Shown: positions 17,817 through 26,960, numbered from the stretch's first letter. The stretch is DNA of 64,000 nt from Pseudomonas sp. ADAK13 (GCF_012935715.1 NZ_CP052860.1:4216001-4280000), one strand, 5' to 3'. Numbers and translations: made by a program. Notes: generated by a model not told the origin, from the sequence alone.

Positions 17817-19025
17817 ATGGAAAATTTGCAAAGCGCGGTGGACACCCTCGTCCACAGTTCCAACACGCTGTTTATTCTGATTGGTGCGGTCATGGTCCTG
17901 GCCATGCACGCCGGCTTTGCGTTCCTGGAAGTCGGCACCGTGCGCCAGAAGAACCAGGTCAATGCCCTGTCGAAAATCCTCAGTGACTTCGCCATCTCCA
18001 CATTGGCCTATTTCTTTATAGGCTATTGGATCTCCTATGGCGTGACGTTCATGCAACCGGCGGCGGTGATCAGCGCTGACCACGGCTATGGCCTGGTGAA
18101 ATTCTTCTTCCTGCTGACCTTCGCTGCGGCGATCCCGGCGATCATTTCCGGGGGGATTGCCGAGCGTGCACGTTTTGTTCCGCAACTGTGTGCCACCGCG
18201 TTGATCGTGGCCTTCATCTACCCGTTTTTCGAAGGCATGGTGTGGAACGGCAACTACGGGCTGCAAGCCTGGTTGCTGGCCACCTTCGGCGCCAGCTTCC
18301 ATGACTTTGCCGGCAGCGTCGTGGTGCACGCCATGGGCGGCTGGCTGGCGCTGGCGGCGGTGTTGCTGCTGGGGCCACGGCAAGGGCGTTATCGGGAGGG
18401 GCGGCTGGTGGCGTTTGCGCCGTCGAGCATCCCGTTCCTCGCGTTGGGCTCGTGGATTCTGATCGTCGGCTGGTTTGGCTTTAACGTCATGAGCGCGCAA
18501 ACCCTCTCTGGCGTCAGCGGGCTGGTGGCGGTCAATTCGTTGATGGCGATGGTCGGCGGCACGGTCGCGGCGTTGGTGATCGGGCGCAACGACCCTGGCT
18601 TCTTGCACAACGGCCCGTTGGCCGGCTTGGTGGCGATCTGTGCCGGTTCCGACCTGATGCACCCGGTAGGCGCGCTGGTGACGGGCGTGGTGGCGGGGGG
18701 CTTGTTTGTCTGGTGCTTCATCGCGGCCCAGGATCGCTGGAAGATCGATGATGTGCTGGGTGTGTGGCCGCTGCATGGCCTGTGCGGCGTGTGGGGCGGG
18801 ATCGCCTGCGGGATCTTCGGCCAGACCGCCCTCGGTGGGCTGGGCGGCGTGAGTCTGTTCAGCCAGTTGATCGGCACCGCGCTGGGCGTGCTGGTGGCGC
18901 TGGTCGGCGGCTTCCTGGTGTACGGTGTGATCAAGCGCGTTTACGGCCTGCGCCTGAGTCAGGAAGAGGAGTATTACGGCGCCGATTTGTCGATCCACAA
19001 GATTGGCGCCGTCAGTCAGGACTGA
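17817..19025 (+). CDS. amt: Ammonium transporter, Amt/Rh family
   Basis: Inner-membrane ammonium channel/transporter of 402 residues with about eleven membrane helices. The pore twin histidines lie in GSVVVHAMGGWLAL and VWPLHGLCGVWGGI, and FEVGTVR-type (here FLEVGTVRQKNQVN) and FIYPFFEGMVWN segments match the family. I chose ATG 17817 (MENLQSAVDTLVHSSN); in-frame TTG 17778 and GTG 17781 exist upstream, and none of the three has a good ribosome-binding site. No glnK lies beside it, so this is probably a second, stand-alone Amt rather than the main AmtB. A palindrome sits in its leader. Confidence 0.9.
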   Translation: MENLQSAVDTLVHSSNTLFILIGAVMVLAMHAGFAFLEVGTVRQKNQVNALSKILSDFAISTLAYFFIGYWISYGVTFMQPAAVISADHGYGLVKFFFLLTFAAAIPAIISGGIAERARFVPQLCATALIVAFIYPFFEGMVWNGNYGLQAWLLATFGASFHDFAGSVVVHAMGGWLALAAVLLLGPRQGRYREGRLVAFAPSSIPFLALGSWILIVGWFGFNVMSAQTLSGVSGLVAVNSLMAMVGGTVAALVIGRNDPGFLHNGPLAGLVAICAGSDLMHPVGALVTGVVAGGLFVWCFIAAQDRWKIDDVLGVWPLHGLCGVWGGIACGIFGQTALGGLGGVSLFSQLIGTALGVLVALVGGFLVYGVIKRVYGLRLSQEEEYYGADLSIHKIGAVSQD

Positions 19026-19113
19026 GGGGCGGTTTGCGTTTAGGGGGTTGCGCCTTGCCGCTGCTAATATGGGCAAACAACAACCAGGCGACACCCTTTC
19101 AAACGGAACTTGA

Positions 19114-20133
19114 ATGCCAACCTCTCAACGTTTGCCCCTTGCCCACAGGCCAATAATAATCCTGGGGACCGGGCATGCACTGCCTGAGCACATCCTCACC
19201 AGTGCGCAACTGGATGTTCAACTCGGCCTGGTAGCCGGCAGCGTCGCTCGCGTCAGCGGCGTCACCCATCGGCACGTGGCCAGCCGTCGCGAAAACGCCG
19301 CGAGCCTCGGTGCCATCGCCGCACACCGGGCATTGCTGGCCGCGGGGCTGGCGCTGGAGCAGATCGACCTGGTGGTCTGTGCCAGTGGCACCATGGACCA
19401 GGGCATGCCGTGTAACGCCGCGTTGTTGCACCGCGAATTGGGGTTGGGGTCTTCCGGCATTCCCGCCATGGACATCAATGCAAGTTGCCTGGGGTTTATC
19501 GCCGCGCTGGATACGCTGTCCTGGCCGCTGCTGGCCGGGCGCTACCAGCGCATCTTGCTGGTGTGTTCGGACATCGCTTCCTGCGGGCTGGACTGGCAGC
19601 AGGTGGAAGTCTGCGCAATCTTCGGCGACGGTGCTGCGGCGGTGGTGCTGGCGGTCAGCGACGTCGGGTCGAAAATCCTGGCCTCAAACCTCAAGACGTA
19701 TTCCGAAGGCGCAGATTTGTGCCAGATCCCCGCCGGCGGTTCGCGTCATCACCCGCGGCGCATCGACGGCCCGTTCGAACCACTGACCAGTTTTTCGATG
19801 CAGGGCAAAAGCGTGTTTCGGCTGGCGGCCAAACACCTGCCCATGCTGGTGGATGAACTGCTGGATCAGGCCGGTTTGACCAAGTCGCAGATTGATTGGG
19901 TCATCCCGCACCAGGCCAGCCAGCAGGCGATGCAGCATGCGGCCCGGCGGTTGGGATTTGCCCCTGAACAGGTCATCGACATCTTCGCTTCGCACGGCAA
20001 TCAGGTGGCGGCGTCACTGCCCACCGCGCTGGATATCGCCGTCCGTGACCAGCGTATCCAGCGCGGCCAGCGCCTGATGTTGATAGGTACCGGCGCGGGC
20101 TTATCCCTTGGCGGCATGGTCCTGGAGTACTGA
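19114..20133 (+). CDS. 3-oxoacyl-ACP synthase III-like enzyme, first gene of a seven-gene biosynthetic operon
   Basis: Thiolase-fold KAS III (FabH-like) enzyme of 339 residues. The catalytic triad is intact: Cys125 in DINASCLGF, His266 in VIPHQASQQAM and Asn296 in ASHGNQVAASLPT. FGDGAAAVVL and GTGAGLSLGGM are standard. It should take an acyl group from CoA or ACP onto Cys125 and condense it with a second acyl unit; which units is unknown. It is unlikely to be housekeeping FabH, because the operon contains none of the fatty-acid synthesis genes (fabD, fabG, acpP). ATG 19114 is 88 bases after amt. Its TGA shares its A with the next ATG. Confidence 0.88.
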   Translation: MPTSQRLPLAHRPIIILGTGHALPEHILTSAQLDVQLGLVAGSVARVSGVTHRHVASRRENAASLGAIAAHRALLAAGLALEQIDLVVCASGTMDQGMPCNAALLHRELGLGSSGIPAMDINASCLGFIAALDTLSWPLLAGRYQRILLVCSDIASCGLDWQQVEVCAIFGDGAAAVVLAVSDVGSKILASNLKTYSEGADLCQIPAGGSRHHPRRIDGPFEPLTSFSMQGKSVFRLAAKHLPMLVDELLDQAGLTKSQIDWVIPHQASQQAMQHAARRLGFAPEQVIDIFASHGNQVAASLPTALDIAVRDQRIQRGQRLMLIGTGAGLSLGGMVLEY

Positions 20134-21140
20134 TGAAAGTTCTCGTCACCGGTGGCACCGGATTCATTGGTCGGCACATTGTCTGGCGCCTCGTCGGCCA
20201 GGGGTGTGAGGTGCAGTTTACCGGCCGCAATGCCCGTGCTGCGGCCGAGGTCATTCGCCAGAGCCCCGGCGTGGCATCCTGGGTGCCGCTGGAACACGGC
20301 ACCTCAGGGGCTTGCCGCACGTTGCTCGATGCCTCGCATGCGTGTGCGGCGGTGGTTCATTGCGCGGCGCTGTCCTCGCCATGGGGCACGGTGCCAGCAT
20401 TTGCCCGAGCCAATCTCGATTCCACTGCCGAGGTGCTGAATGCCTGCCGCGTCAACCAGGTGAAGCGGCTGGTGCACTTGTCCACACCCAGTCTGTATTT
20501 TGCGTTCCGTGATCGTCTCGATATTCGTGAAGACGAACCACTGCCACCCCCGGTCAACGAATACGCGCGCAGCAAGGCATTGGCGGAAGTGCGGGTGAAT
20601 GAGGCGGGGCTTGCCGAAGCAGTGATCCTGCGCCCGCGTGCGGTGTTTGGCCCGTGGGACGCCACCTTGATGCCACGTTTGGTGCGGGTGATGCAGCGCG
20701 GGCCGATTCCGCTGATGCGAGGGGGGCAGGCGCAACTGGACCTTACCTGCGTCGACAACCTGGTACACGCGGTGCTGTTGAGCCTGACCCAACCGCTGCC
20801 TCGGGCGGTGTGCACCTATAACGTCAGCAATGGCACGCCGTTGACGGTCGCTGACTTACTGCAACGCGTCGCCGAGCAGTTTCAACTGAATCTGCGCACC
20901 CGGCGCGTGCCATGGCGACTCATGGACGCGCTGGCTCGGGTGCTGGAAGTCGGCGCACACCTGAGAGGCAGCGGCGAGCCGTTGCTGACACGCTATGGCG
21001 CCGGTGTGCTGGCGTTCAGCCAAACCCTGGACCTGAGTGCCATTCGAAACGAGCTGGGCTACCGCCCGGTCGTGACGCAGGACGAAGGCATCCGCCAGCA
21101 CGCACAGTGGTGGCTTGCCCAACAAGGAGTGGGAGCATGA
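20133..21140 (+). CDS. NAD(P)-dependent epimerase/dehydratase, extended SDR (3-beta-HSD-like)
   Basis: 335 residues. The Rossmann motif KVLVTGGTGFIGRHIVWRL is at the extreme N-terminus, and the catalytic region shows STPSLYF and Y-x3-K in NEYARSKALAE. RPRAVFGPWDATLMPRL and YNVSNGTPLTV resemble 3-beta-hydroxysteroid dehydrogenase/OleD-type reductases. A reasonable guess is reduction of the beta-keto product of the preceding synthase, but epimerisation or dehydration cannot be excluded. Start and stop both overlap their neighbours, so it is co-translated. Confidence 0.85.
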   Translation: MKVLVTGGTGFIGRHIVWRLVGQGCEVQFTGRNARAAAEVIRQSPGVASWVPLEHGTSGACRTLLDASHACAAVVHCAALSSPWGTVPAFARANLDSTAEVLNACRVNQVKRLVHLSTPSLYFAFRDRLDIREDEPLPPPVNEYARSKALAEVRVNEAGLAEAVILRPRAVFGPWDATLMPRLVRVMQRGPIPLMRGGQAQLDLTCVDNLVHAVLLSLTQPLPRAVCTYNVSNGTPLTVADLLQRVAEQFQLNLRTRRVPWRLMDALARVLEVGAHLRGSGEPLLTRYGAGVLAFSQTLDLSAIRNELGYRPVVTQDEGIRQHAQWWLAQQGVGA

Positions 21141-21991
21141 GCCGTACTGTCAGCCTGAGTGTGTTGCGCGCCGGCTGGTGCCAGCACCTGGAATGCCTGG
21201 CCGATCGGGGAGGGCGCTGGGTGCCGACGCGTTTTCCGGCCTTGTGCGGTTTGATCCGCCATCCCGACGCGGGCTGGATACTCTACGACACCGGTTACGC
21301 CGAGCACTTTTTTAACGCCACCCAGGCACTGCCCGAGCGCCTGTATCGCAGCGCGGTGCCGGTCGAGCTGCCGGTGAAAGAACAGCTGCTCACGCAATTG
21401 CGCGCATTCGGTATCGGTCCCGATGACATACGCACGGTGATCATTTCGCACTTCCACAGCGATCACATCGCCGGGCTCAGGGACTTCCCCCAGGCCAAGT
21501 TCATCGCATTGGAGGCCGACCGCAAACACATCGACAGCCTGCGGGGCCATCGCTGGCGAGCGACCCTGGGCGGTCATCTGCCGGCGTTGTTGCCCGACGA
21601 TTTCGCCGCGCGCATGACCCTCGCCGACACCTGCAAAAAAGCCGCGCTGCCGGACTGGATGACACCGTTTCATCAAGGTCTGGATCTGCTCGGCGATGGC
21701 AGCCTGCTGGGCGTTCCGCTGCCGGGGCATAGCGAAGGGCAGTTGGGTTTGTTCATGCCCGATGCCCAGGGGCGACCGGTGTTTCTGGTGGCCGACGCGT
21801 GCTGGTCGGTCCCCGCCTGCCGTGCCGGGCGGTTGCCGGCGCCACCGGCCTTGTGGTTTGCCAGCCACGATGCCAAACAGTATCGCCAGACCTACAGCGG
21901 CTTGGGCGAGTTGATTCGCCGCGAACCGGCCGTGGCCGTGCTGCCTTCCCATTGCACCCATGCCTGGGAGGCGTTCGGCGATGAGCGATGA
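21137..21991 (+). CDS. MBL-fold metallo-hydrolase
   Basis: 284 residues. The dinuclear metal motif HFHSDH (His105, His107, Asp109, His110) is intact, with further ligands likely in GHSEGQLG, LVADAC and PSHCTHAW. GWILYDTGYAEHFF and RTVIISHFHSDH are typical of lactonase-type members, and in this operon it could act as a thioesterase or lactonase releasing or trimming the product. Its ATG overlaps the preceding stop (ATGA), and its last 11 bases overlap the next gene. Confidence 0.82.
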   Translation: MSRTVSLSVLRAGWCQHLECLADRGGRWVPTRFPALCGLIRHPDAGWILYDTGYAEHFFNATQALPERLYRSAVPVELPVKEQLLTQLRAFGIGPDDIRTVIISHFHSDHIAGLRDFPQAKFIALEADRKHIDSLRGHRWRATLGGHLPALLPDDFAARMTLADTCKKAALPDWMTPFHQGLDLLGDGSLLGVPLPGHSEGQLGLFMPDAQGRPVFLVADACWSVPACRAGRLPAPPALWFASHDAKQYRQTYSGLGELIRREPAVAVLPSHCTHAWEAFGDER

Positions 21992-23339
21992 GCGCTTGAT
22001 CGGCACATTGCGCAGCGCAGCCAGTTTCCTGCACAGCCGCTACCGGCTGCAGTTTGCCCGCCGGGAACAACTGGAAGCCTGGCAGGCACGCCAGTTGAAG
22101 TATTTCCTGCAACGGGTATTGCCTCAGTCGCACCGTTTCAAGGGGCAGGTGGTGACGGACCTGAGTGCTTTGCCGCTGATGGAAAAAGCCACGCTGATGG
22201 GCGATTTCGCCGGGTTCAACACCCGTGGCTTGAGCCTGGCGCAGGTGCTGCCGGTGGCACGCCGGGCTGAAGAGTCCCGGGATTTCAGCCCGACGCTGGG
22301 TGACCTCACCGTCGGCTTGTCGAGCGGGACCTCGGGTAATCAAGGTGTATTCCTCGTCAGCAGCCTTGAGCGTCAACGTTGGGCCGGCATCCTGCTGGCG
22401 CGCACGCTGCCGCGTCATCTGCTGCCACGCCTGCTTTTTCCATGGCGCGCGCCGTTGCGCATCGCATTCTTTCTACGGGCCAATAGCCGGCTCTACACAA
22501 CGCTGGCCAGTCGACGCATCGACTTTGCCTTCCACGACCTGACCCTTGGGCTCGACGCCAGCCTGTCGCGTCTCAACACTCAGCAACCCGACGTACTGGT
22601 GGCGCCGGCCACGGTATTGCGCGGGTTGGCCGAAGCCGCGCTGGCCGGGCGCCTGTCCATCCGCCCGAGCCATATCCTGTCGGTGGCGGAAGTCCTCGAA
22701 ACGGCGGATGCAGAAGCGGCGCAGGCGGCGTTCGGCGTGGCTCCCCGGCAGATTTACCAGGCCAGCGAAGGCTTCCTTGGCTACACCTGCGAACAGGGTA
22801 CTTTGCACCTGAACGAAAGCCACCTGCACATTGAGGCGGATTGGCTGGACGCCGCGCGCACACGTTTTCAGCCGATCATCACCGACTTCTCCCGACGCAC
22901 CCAGTTGATCGTGCGTTACCGTCTCAACGATGTGTTGCGGGTGACCCAGGCGCCTTGCGCGTGCGGGCGTGTCGAACGCGCGATTGCCGCGGTCGAGGGG
23001 CGTATGGATGACATTCTTTGGCTGCCCGACGTGAGCGGTGTTCAATTGCGCGCGCTCTATCCGGATGTGCTGCGGCGCGCCTTGCTGATGCACGGTGAGT
23101 GCTTGCGGGAATATGAAATCCACCAGCAAGGCCTGCACTGGCAGATCAACGTGCAAGCTGGCGGTGATCACGCCGACCTGTGCCAGGCCTTGATCCAAAG
23201 CATTCACGCATTCTGCCAGCAGCAGGGGCTGCAACCTCCGGCGTTCAGTTTCGGCCAGTGGCAGCCGCCGCCGGCGTTTGCCAAGCGCCGCCGTCTGAAA
23301 CTGCTGCAACTGCCCGAGGGTTTGCCATGCATGTACTGA
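21981..23339 (+). CDS. Adenylate-forming enzyme related to coenzyme F390 synthetase / PaaK
   Basis: 452 residues of the ANL superfamily, in the F390-synthetase-related branch. The A3 phosphate-binding loop is LSSGTSGNQGVFLV (about 113-126). IYQASEGFLGYTCE matches the A5 region, and DFSRRTQLIVRYRLNDVLRV gives the A7/A8 hinge with CACGRVERAIAAVEGRMDD. It should activate a carboxylic acid as an acyl-adenylate; the absence of a neighbouring carrier protein suggests transfer to a free acceptor or CoA. The start at 21981 overlaps the MBL gene by 11 bases. Confidence 0.82.
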   Translation: MSDERLIGTLRSAASFLHSRYRLQFARREQLEAWQARQLKYFLQRVLPQSHRFKGQVVTDLSALPLMEKATLMGDFAGFNTRGLSLAQVLPVARRAEESRDFSPTLGDLTVGLSSGTSGNQGVFLVSSLERQRWAGILLARTLPRHLLPRLLFPWRAPLRIAFFLRANSRLYTTLASRRIDFAFHDLTLGLDASLSRLNTQQPDVLVAPATVLRGLAEAALAGRLSIRPSHILSVAEVLETADAEAAQAAFGVAPRQIYQASEGFLGYTCEQGTLHLNESHLHIEADWLDAARTRFQPIITDFSRRTQLIVRYRLNDVLRVTQAPCACGRVERAIAAVEGRMDDILWLPDVSGVQLRALYPDVLRRALLMHGECLREYEIHQQGLHWQINVQAGGDHADLCQALIQSIHAFCQQQGLQPPAFSFGQWQPPPAFAKRRRLKLLQLPEGLPCMY

Positions 23340-24475
23340 TTCTTGGCGCACGCGCCCCAGCGTGCCTGGAGTGGGCGCGGGCCTTTGACGAGGCGGGCTG
23401 GACGGTCAGCGTGGGTGATTCCGTGAGCCAGCCGCTGAGCCGTTTCAGCTGTTCGGTGCAACACTTTGTGCGCTTGCCGGAACCTCGACAGGCTCCCGCC
23501 GCCTGGATCGAGGCGCTAGCGCGGGTGATCCAGGCGCAGCACATCGATTTGCTACTGCCCACCTGCGAGGAAGTGTTTTACCTGGCTCACGGTCTCGCAC
23601 GCCTGGCGCCGCTGTGCCGGATATTGACCAGCGATTTTGCCTTGCTGCATCGCTTGCATCACAAGGGGCGCTTTGCCGCCATGACCGAGGGGTGGGCGTT
23701 GGCGGCGCCTGAAACCCGGCTGTTGACCGATCGCCCGGCGGTGCAGGCATTGATGGATGAAGCAGGCCAGTGGGTGTTCAAGCCGGCTTATTCGCGTTTT
23801 GCCTCCCAGACGTTGATTCGTCCGTATGCCGGGCAACTGGTCAAGGTACAGCCCAGTGAAGCGGCGCCGTGGGTGGCGCAGCGGTTTATCGAGGGCCGGG
23901 AATACTGCAGCTTCAGCGTGTTGATCGACGGTGAGTTGCGCGCCCACAGCTGCTACCACCCGCGCTACCGGGTGGGGCGTGGGTCGGGGATTTATTTCGA
24001 GCCTTGTATGCCAGTGCCAGTGCGCCAGTTTCTAGAACAATTCGGTCGCGAAACGGGCTACACCGGGCAGGTCGGCTTCGACTTTATCGAAGAGTCGGGC
24101 GGACATTTTCATGTCCTGGAATGCAACCCGCGAGCCACCAGTGGGGTGCACCTGTTTGACAATCAGCGCAAGCAACTGGTGGCCAGCCTGACTGGCAGCG
24201 GCGTGCTTGAACCCACCTGCGAACCCCGGATGATTGCGCTGGCGATGCTTCTGCTGGCAGCGCCGCAGCGGGTATTGAACGCGGGCTTCTGGCGTGACTA
24301 TAGCGATGCCCGGGATGTGATTACCCGCCAGGGTGACTTCTGGCCCCTGCCTGCCCAACTCCTGAGCCTGGCGGAAATCATCGCCCGCGCGGCTTCCCGG
24401 CGCTGCGGGCTGCTGGCCGCGTCCACCGCAGACATCGAGTGGAACGGCCAGCCGTTGAGCGAGTACCTGCCATGA
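23327..24475 (+). CDS. ATP-grasp domain protein
   Basis: 382 residues. An N-terminal pre-ATP-grasp Rossmann-like domain (HVLILGARAPACLEWARAF) is followed by ATP-grasp motifs: WVFKPAYSRFASQTLIRP, WVAQRFIEGREYCSFSV and the metal-binding HFHVLECNPRATSG. Such enzymes join a carboxylate, via acyl-phosphate, to an amine or thiol. It may supply an amide bond to the product. It overlaps the preceding gene by 13 bases and the next by 4. The C-terminal ~90 residues are helical without a recognised motif. Confidence 0.82.
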   Translation: MHVLILGARAPACLEWARAFDEAGWTVSVGDSVSQPLSRFSCSVQHFVRLPEPRQAPAAWIEALARVIQAQHIDLLLPTCEEVFYLAHGLARLAPLCRILTSDFALLHRLHHKGRFAAMTEGWALAAPETRLLTDRPAVQALMDEAGQWVFKPAYSRFASQTLIRPYAGQLVKVQPSEAAPWVAQRFIEGREYCSFSVLIDGELRAHSCYHPRYRVGRGSGIYFEPCMPVPVRQFLEQFGRETGYTGQVGFDFIEESGGHFHVLECNPRATSGVHLFDNQRKQLVASLTGSGVLEPTCEPRMIALAMLLLAAPQRVLNAGFWRDYSDARDVITRQGDFWPLPAQLLSLAEIIARAASRRCGLLAASTADIEWNGQPLSEYLP

Positions 24476-25611
24476 GGTTACTGTTCGAAGAGCAACTGCT
24501 CAATGAGCCCCCACCCGCCGACGATAGCCTTGCCCGGCGCTATGTGCGCACCTGCGCCGGCGGCGCGCTGATCGGCAACGTCAGCACCCGCATGGCGCTG
24601 CTCGACACCGGGACGCAGCAGTTCCCTGTCAGTATCACCGAGGGCCTTGAGCCGGATGGCAATTGCTACGTGGTGTCGCCTCAAACCGCCTTCAGCGGTT
24701 ACGCCCTCGAAGAGATCAAACGCCTTGGACGCCCCCGGCTGACCTGGCCGCTGAAGGTCCTGACCCAGGGCGTGCAGCACATGTTGCGCTGGGCCAGGAT
24801 CGACAAGCTGGTGCAGGTCAACAACTGGCTTCTGTCCACCAACCTTTACCCCGGCGATTGGGACATCAACGAGTTGCCGGCGATCACCGCCTTGCTGCAG
24901 CGAACGTTTCCCGATCACGGGTTTGGTTTTCGCTCGCTGAATGACTTCAGCAATCGGCCATTGCGCCAGCGTCTGGAAAACCTCGGCTACCTGAGTATTC
25001 CCACTCGGCAGGTCTATCTGTTCGATGGCCGGGAGGGGGCACAGGCCGCGTTTCTCAACCACCACAACACCCGGCTTGACGCCACGTTGCTGCGCCGCAG
25101 CCCCTATGAAGTGGTGCCGGGCGCAGCGCTGGACGACGCCGACTTCCAACGCATCGAGCATCTTTACAACCTGCTTTACCTGGACAAGTACTGCACGCTG
25201 AACCCGCACTACAGCGCCCAGTGGATGCAGCGTGGTCAGCGCGAAGGCTGGCTGGAGATGCGCGCGTTACGCAACAGTGAGGGGCGCATTGACGGTGCCC
25301 TGGGCTGGTTTGCCAATGCGGCACTGATCAGCACGCCGATCGTGGGTTACGACACGGGCTTGCCACAGCGGGCCGGGTTGTACCGCCAGCTCACGCGGTT
25401 GTGCCTGCAAGAGGCGGTTGAGCGCGGTGTGGTGCTGAATTTCAGTTCGGGTGCTGCCGGGTTCAAACGCTTGCGCGGGGGCCAGCCGCAAATCGAATAC
25501 AGCCTGATCCATGTCGCCCATTTATCCTGGGGCCGCAGGTGGGTTTGGCGCGTCCTGAGCCAACTGTTGCATGGCATCGGTGTGCCCCTGATGCGCAGGT
25601 TCAAACTATGA
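24472..25611 (+). CDS. GNAT-like acyltransferase-fold protein of the operon
   Basis: 379 residues, not matched to a named family with certainty. The central and C-terminal region (about 190-345) resembles a GNAT/FemAB-like acyltransferase: HLYNLLYLDKYCTLNPHYSA, then GWLEMRALRNSEGRIDGALG and RGVVLNFSSGAAGFKRLRGG. The C-terminus is basic and hydrophobic (WRVLSQLLHGIGVPLMRRF), so it may touch the membrane. A role in moving an acyl group to an amine is inference from fold and context. It is coupled to both neighbours by ATGA overlaps. Confidence 0.6.
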   Translation: MRLLFEEQLLNEPPPADDSLARRYVRTCAGGALIGNVSTRMALLDTGTQQFPVSITEGLEPDGNCYVVSPQTAFSGYALEEIKRLGRPRLTWPLKVLTQGVQHMLRWARIDKLVQVNNWLLSTNLYPGDWDINELPAITALLQRTFPDHGFGFRSLNDFSNRPLRQRLENLGYLSIPTRQVYLFDGREGAQAAFLNHHNTRLDATLLRRSPYEVVPGAALDDADFQRIEHLYNLLYLDKYCTLNPHYSAQWMQRGQREGWLEMRALRNSEGRIDGALGWFANAALISTPIVGYDTGLPQRAGLYRQLTRLCLQEAVERGVVLNFSSGAAGFKRLRGGQPQIEYSLIHVAHLSWGRRWVWRVLSQLLHGIGVPLMRRFKL

Positions 25612-26609
25612 GTCAGGTAAACGCCTGGTGGCCGGTAGCCCTGAGCCACCAACTGCGCAATGCTCCGTTGGCATGCCAGCTTTTGGGTCTGCCGCTGGTG
25701 CTGTTTCGGGATGAGGGCGGGCGCGCCGCCGTCCTGCCTGATCGCTGCCCTCATCGCTTTGCGCCATTGAGCGCAGGCAAGGTGCGCGATGGGCAGATCG
25801 AATGCCCCTATCACGGTTGGCGATTTGCCGCCGACGGGCGCTGTACGCGGGTGCCGGGCACCGAGCAGGCAGCGTGCAACAAGCCGTTGCTGGATAGTGT
25901 GCAGAGTTGCGAGGCCCACGGGCTGGTCTGGGTCAGTCCAGGGCCCGAGCGTCCGCAAGCACCGCCGGTTGCGCCTGCCCCGCAGCAGCAGAACCTCGAC
26001 ACGTTCTGGATAACCGACCAGGTGCAGTGCTCACTCCAGGACGCTGCGGAAAATTTCCTCGACGGGTTTCACACGCATTTCGTGCATGCCGGGTGGATAC
26101 GACACGACAGGCAGCGGCAAAAACTCAGGGTTCGGGTGCGCGCCCTCGCAGACGGCGTGGAGGCGGTCTATAGCGAAGAGGGCAAGCAGTCAGGGTTGAT
26201 CTCACACTGGTTCGAGGGCGAGCGTGGCGTCAGCATGGGACGCTTTCGTTTGCCGGGGCTGGCCGAGATCGAATACCGCGATGCACGCGGCGGCGTTAAC
26301 TTGCTGGTCAGTGCGTGGATGACGCCGAGTGGCGATGGCCAATTGCGCTTGTTTGCCCGGGTGGCCACGACACGCGGAGTATTGCCGGCGCTGCTCAAGC
26401 GTTGGGTGTTGCGCCGGTTGTTCGGGGTGATCCTGCGCCAGGACCGTCAGATCCTCGAGCGTGTCAGCGCTAATCAGCGGCGCTTTCACCGCATCCCGGC
26501 GACGCCCCTGGATGGGCCGCAAGACCTGCTGGGGCCTGGCATACGACAGTTGCTGGAGAACGGTCAGCCACTGGTCTTTGCCGAGAGAGAGCTGGAAATC
26601 TGGCTGTAG
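25608..26609 (+). CDS. Rieske non-heme iron oxygenase, last gene of the operon
   Basis: 333 residues. The Rieske [2Fe-2S] ligands are Cys47-x-His49 and Cys66-x2-His69 (DRCPHRF, ECPYHGW). The mononuclear iron site fits E-x3-D-x2-H-x4-H exactly: Glu148, Asp152, His155, His160 in AAENFLDGFHTHFVHAG. It should hydroxylate, desaturate or otherwise oxidise the pathway intermediate, using an electron-transfer partner not encoded nearby. It is coupled by ATGA to the preceding gene and closes the operon; the next gene starts 80 bases later. Confidence 0.88.
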   Translation: MSQVNAWWPVALSHQLRNAPLACQLLGLPLVLFRDEGGRAAVLPDRCPHRFAPLSAGKVRDGQIECPYHGWRFAADGRCTRVPGTEQAACNKPLLDSVQSCEAHGLVWVSPGPERPQAPPVAPAPQQQNLDTFWITDQVQCSLQDAAENFLDGFHTHFVHAGWIRHDRQRQKLRVRVRALADGVEAVYSEEGKQSGLISHWFEGERGVSMGRFRLPGLAEIEYRDARGGVNLLVSAWMTPSGDGQLRLFARVATTRGVLPALLKRWVLRRLFGVILRQDRQILERVSANQRRFHRIPATPLDGPQDLLGPGIRQLLENGQPLVFAERELEIWL

Positions 26610-26688
26610 GGGCGTCAGGAAGGGGCCGTGTTTTGCGGTACCCGGACACTGTTAGAATAGGCACCTGATTCTTCCCGGACCCTTTGCC

Positions 26689-26925
26689 ATGCTTCCTGAA
26701 TGTCAGTTGTTCGGCACCCTGGGCTGCCACCTGTGTGAGTTTGCCGAAGCCGAAATCATGCCGTTGGTCGAACACGGCCTGTTGGTGGAGTTGGTGGATA
26801 TCGCCGATTCCGAAGCCTTGTTCGAGGCCTACGGCCTGCGGATTCCGGTGCTGCGCCGGGTGGACACGGGCGCCGAGCTGGAGTGGCCGTTCGACGAAGC
26901 GCAGGTGGTGAACTTTCTTGGCTAG
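26689..26925 (+). CDS. Glutaredoxin-family protein (DUF836-like)
   Basis: 78 residues with a thioredoxin-fold redox site CHLC in LFGTLGCHLCEFAEAE and the cis-proline segment LRIPVLRR. This is the short glutaredoxin-like family common in Pseudomonas. It is probably a cytoplasmic thiol-disulfide protein; the partner is unknown. TAGAAT at 26653-26658 is a good -10 element, so it appears to have its own promoter. Confidence 0.85.
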   Translation: MLPECQLFGTLGCHLCEFAEAEIMPLVEHGLLVELVDIADSEALFEAYGLRIPVLRRVDTGAELEWPFDEAQVVNFLG

Positions 26926-26960
26926 CACTCGGCGATGGCGAGTTCCCGATTATTCGGTTA

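Noticed and set aside
17766..19094. 442-codon minus-strand frame opposite amt
   Set aside because: His/Arg/Gln-rich antisense translation of a membrane-protein gene; no start signal or domain.
19114..20133. Reading the KAS III as the housekeeping FabH of fatty-acid synthesis
   Set aside because: The operon contains none of fabD, fabG or acpP, and the gene is coupled to accessory enzymes.
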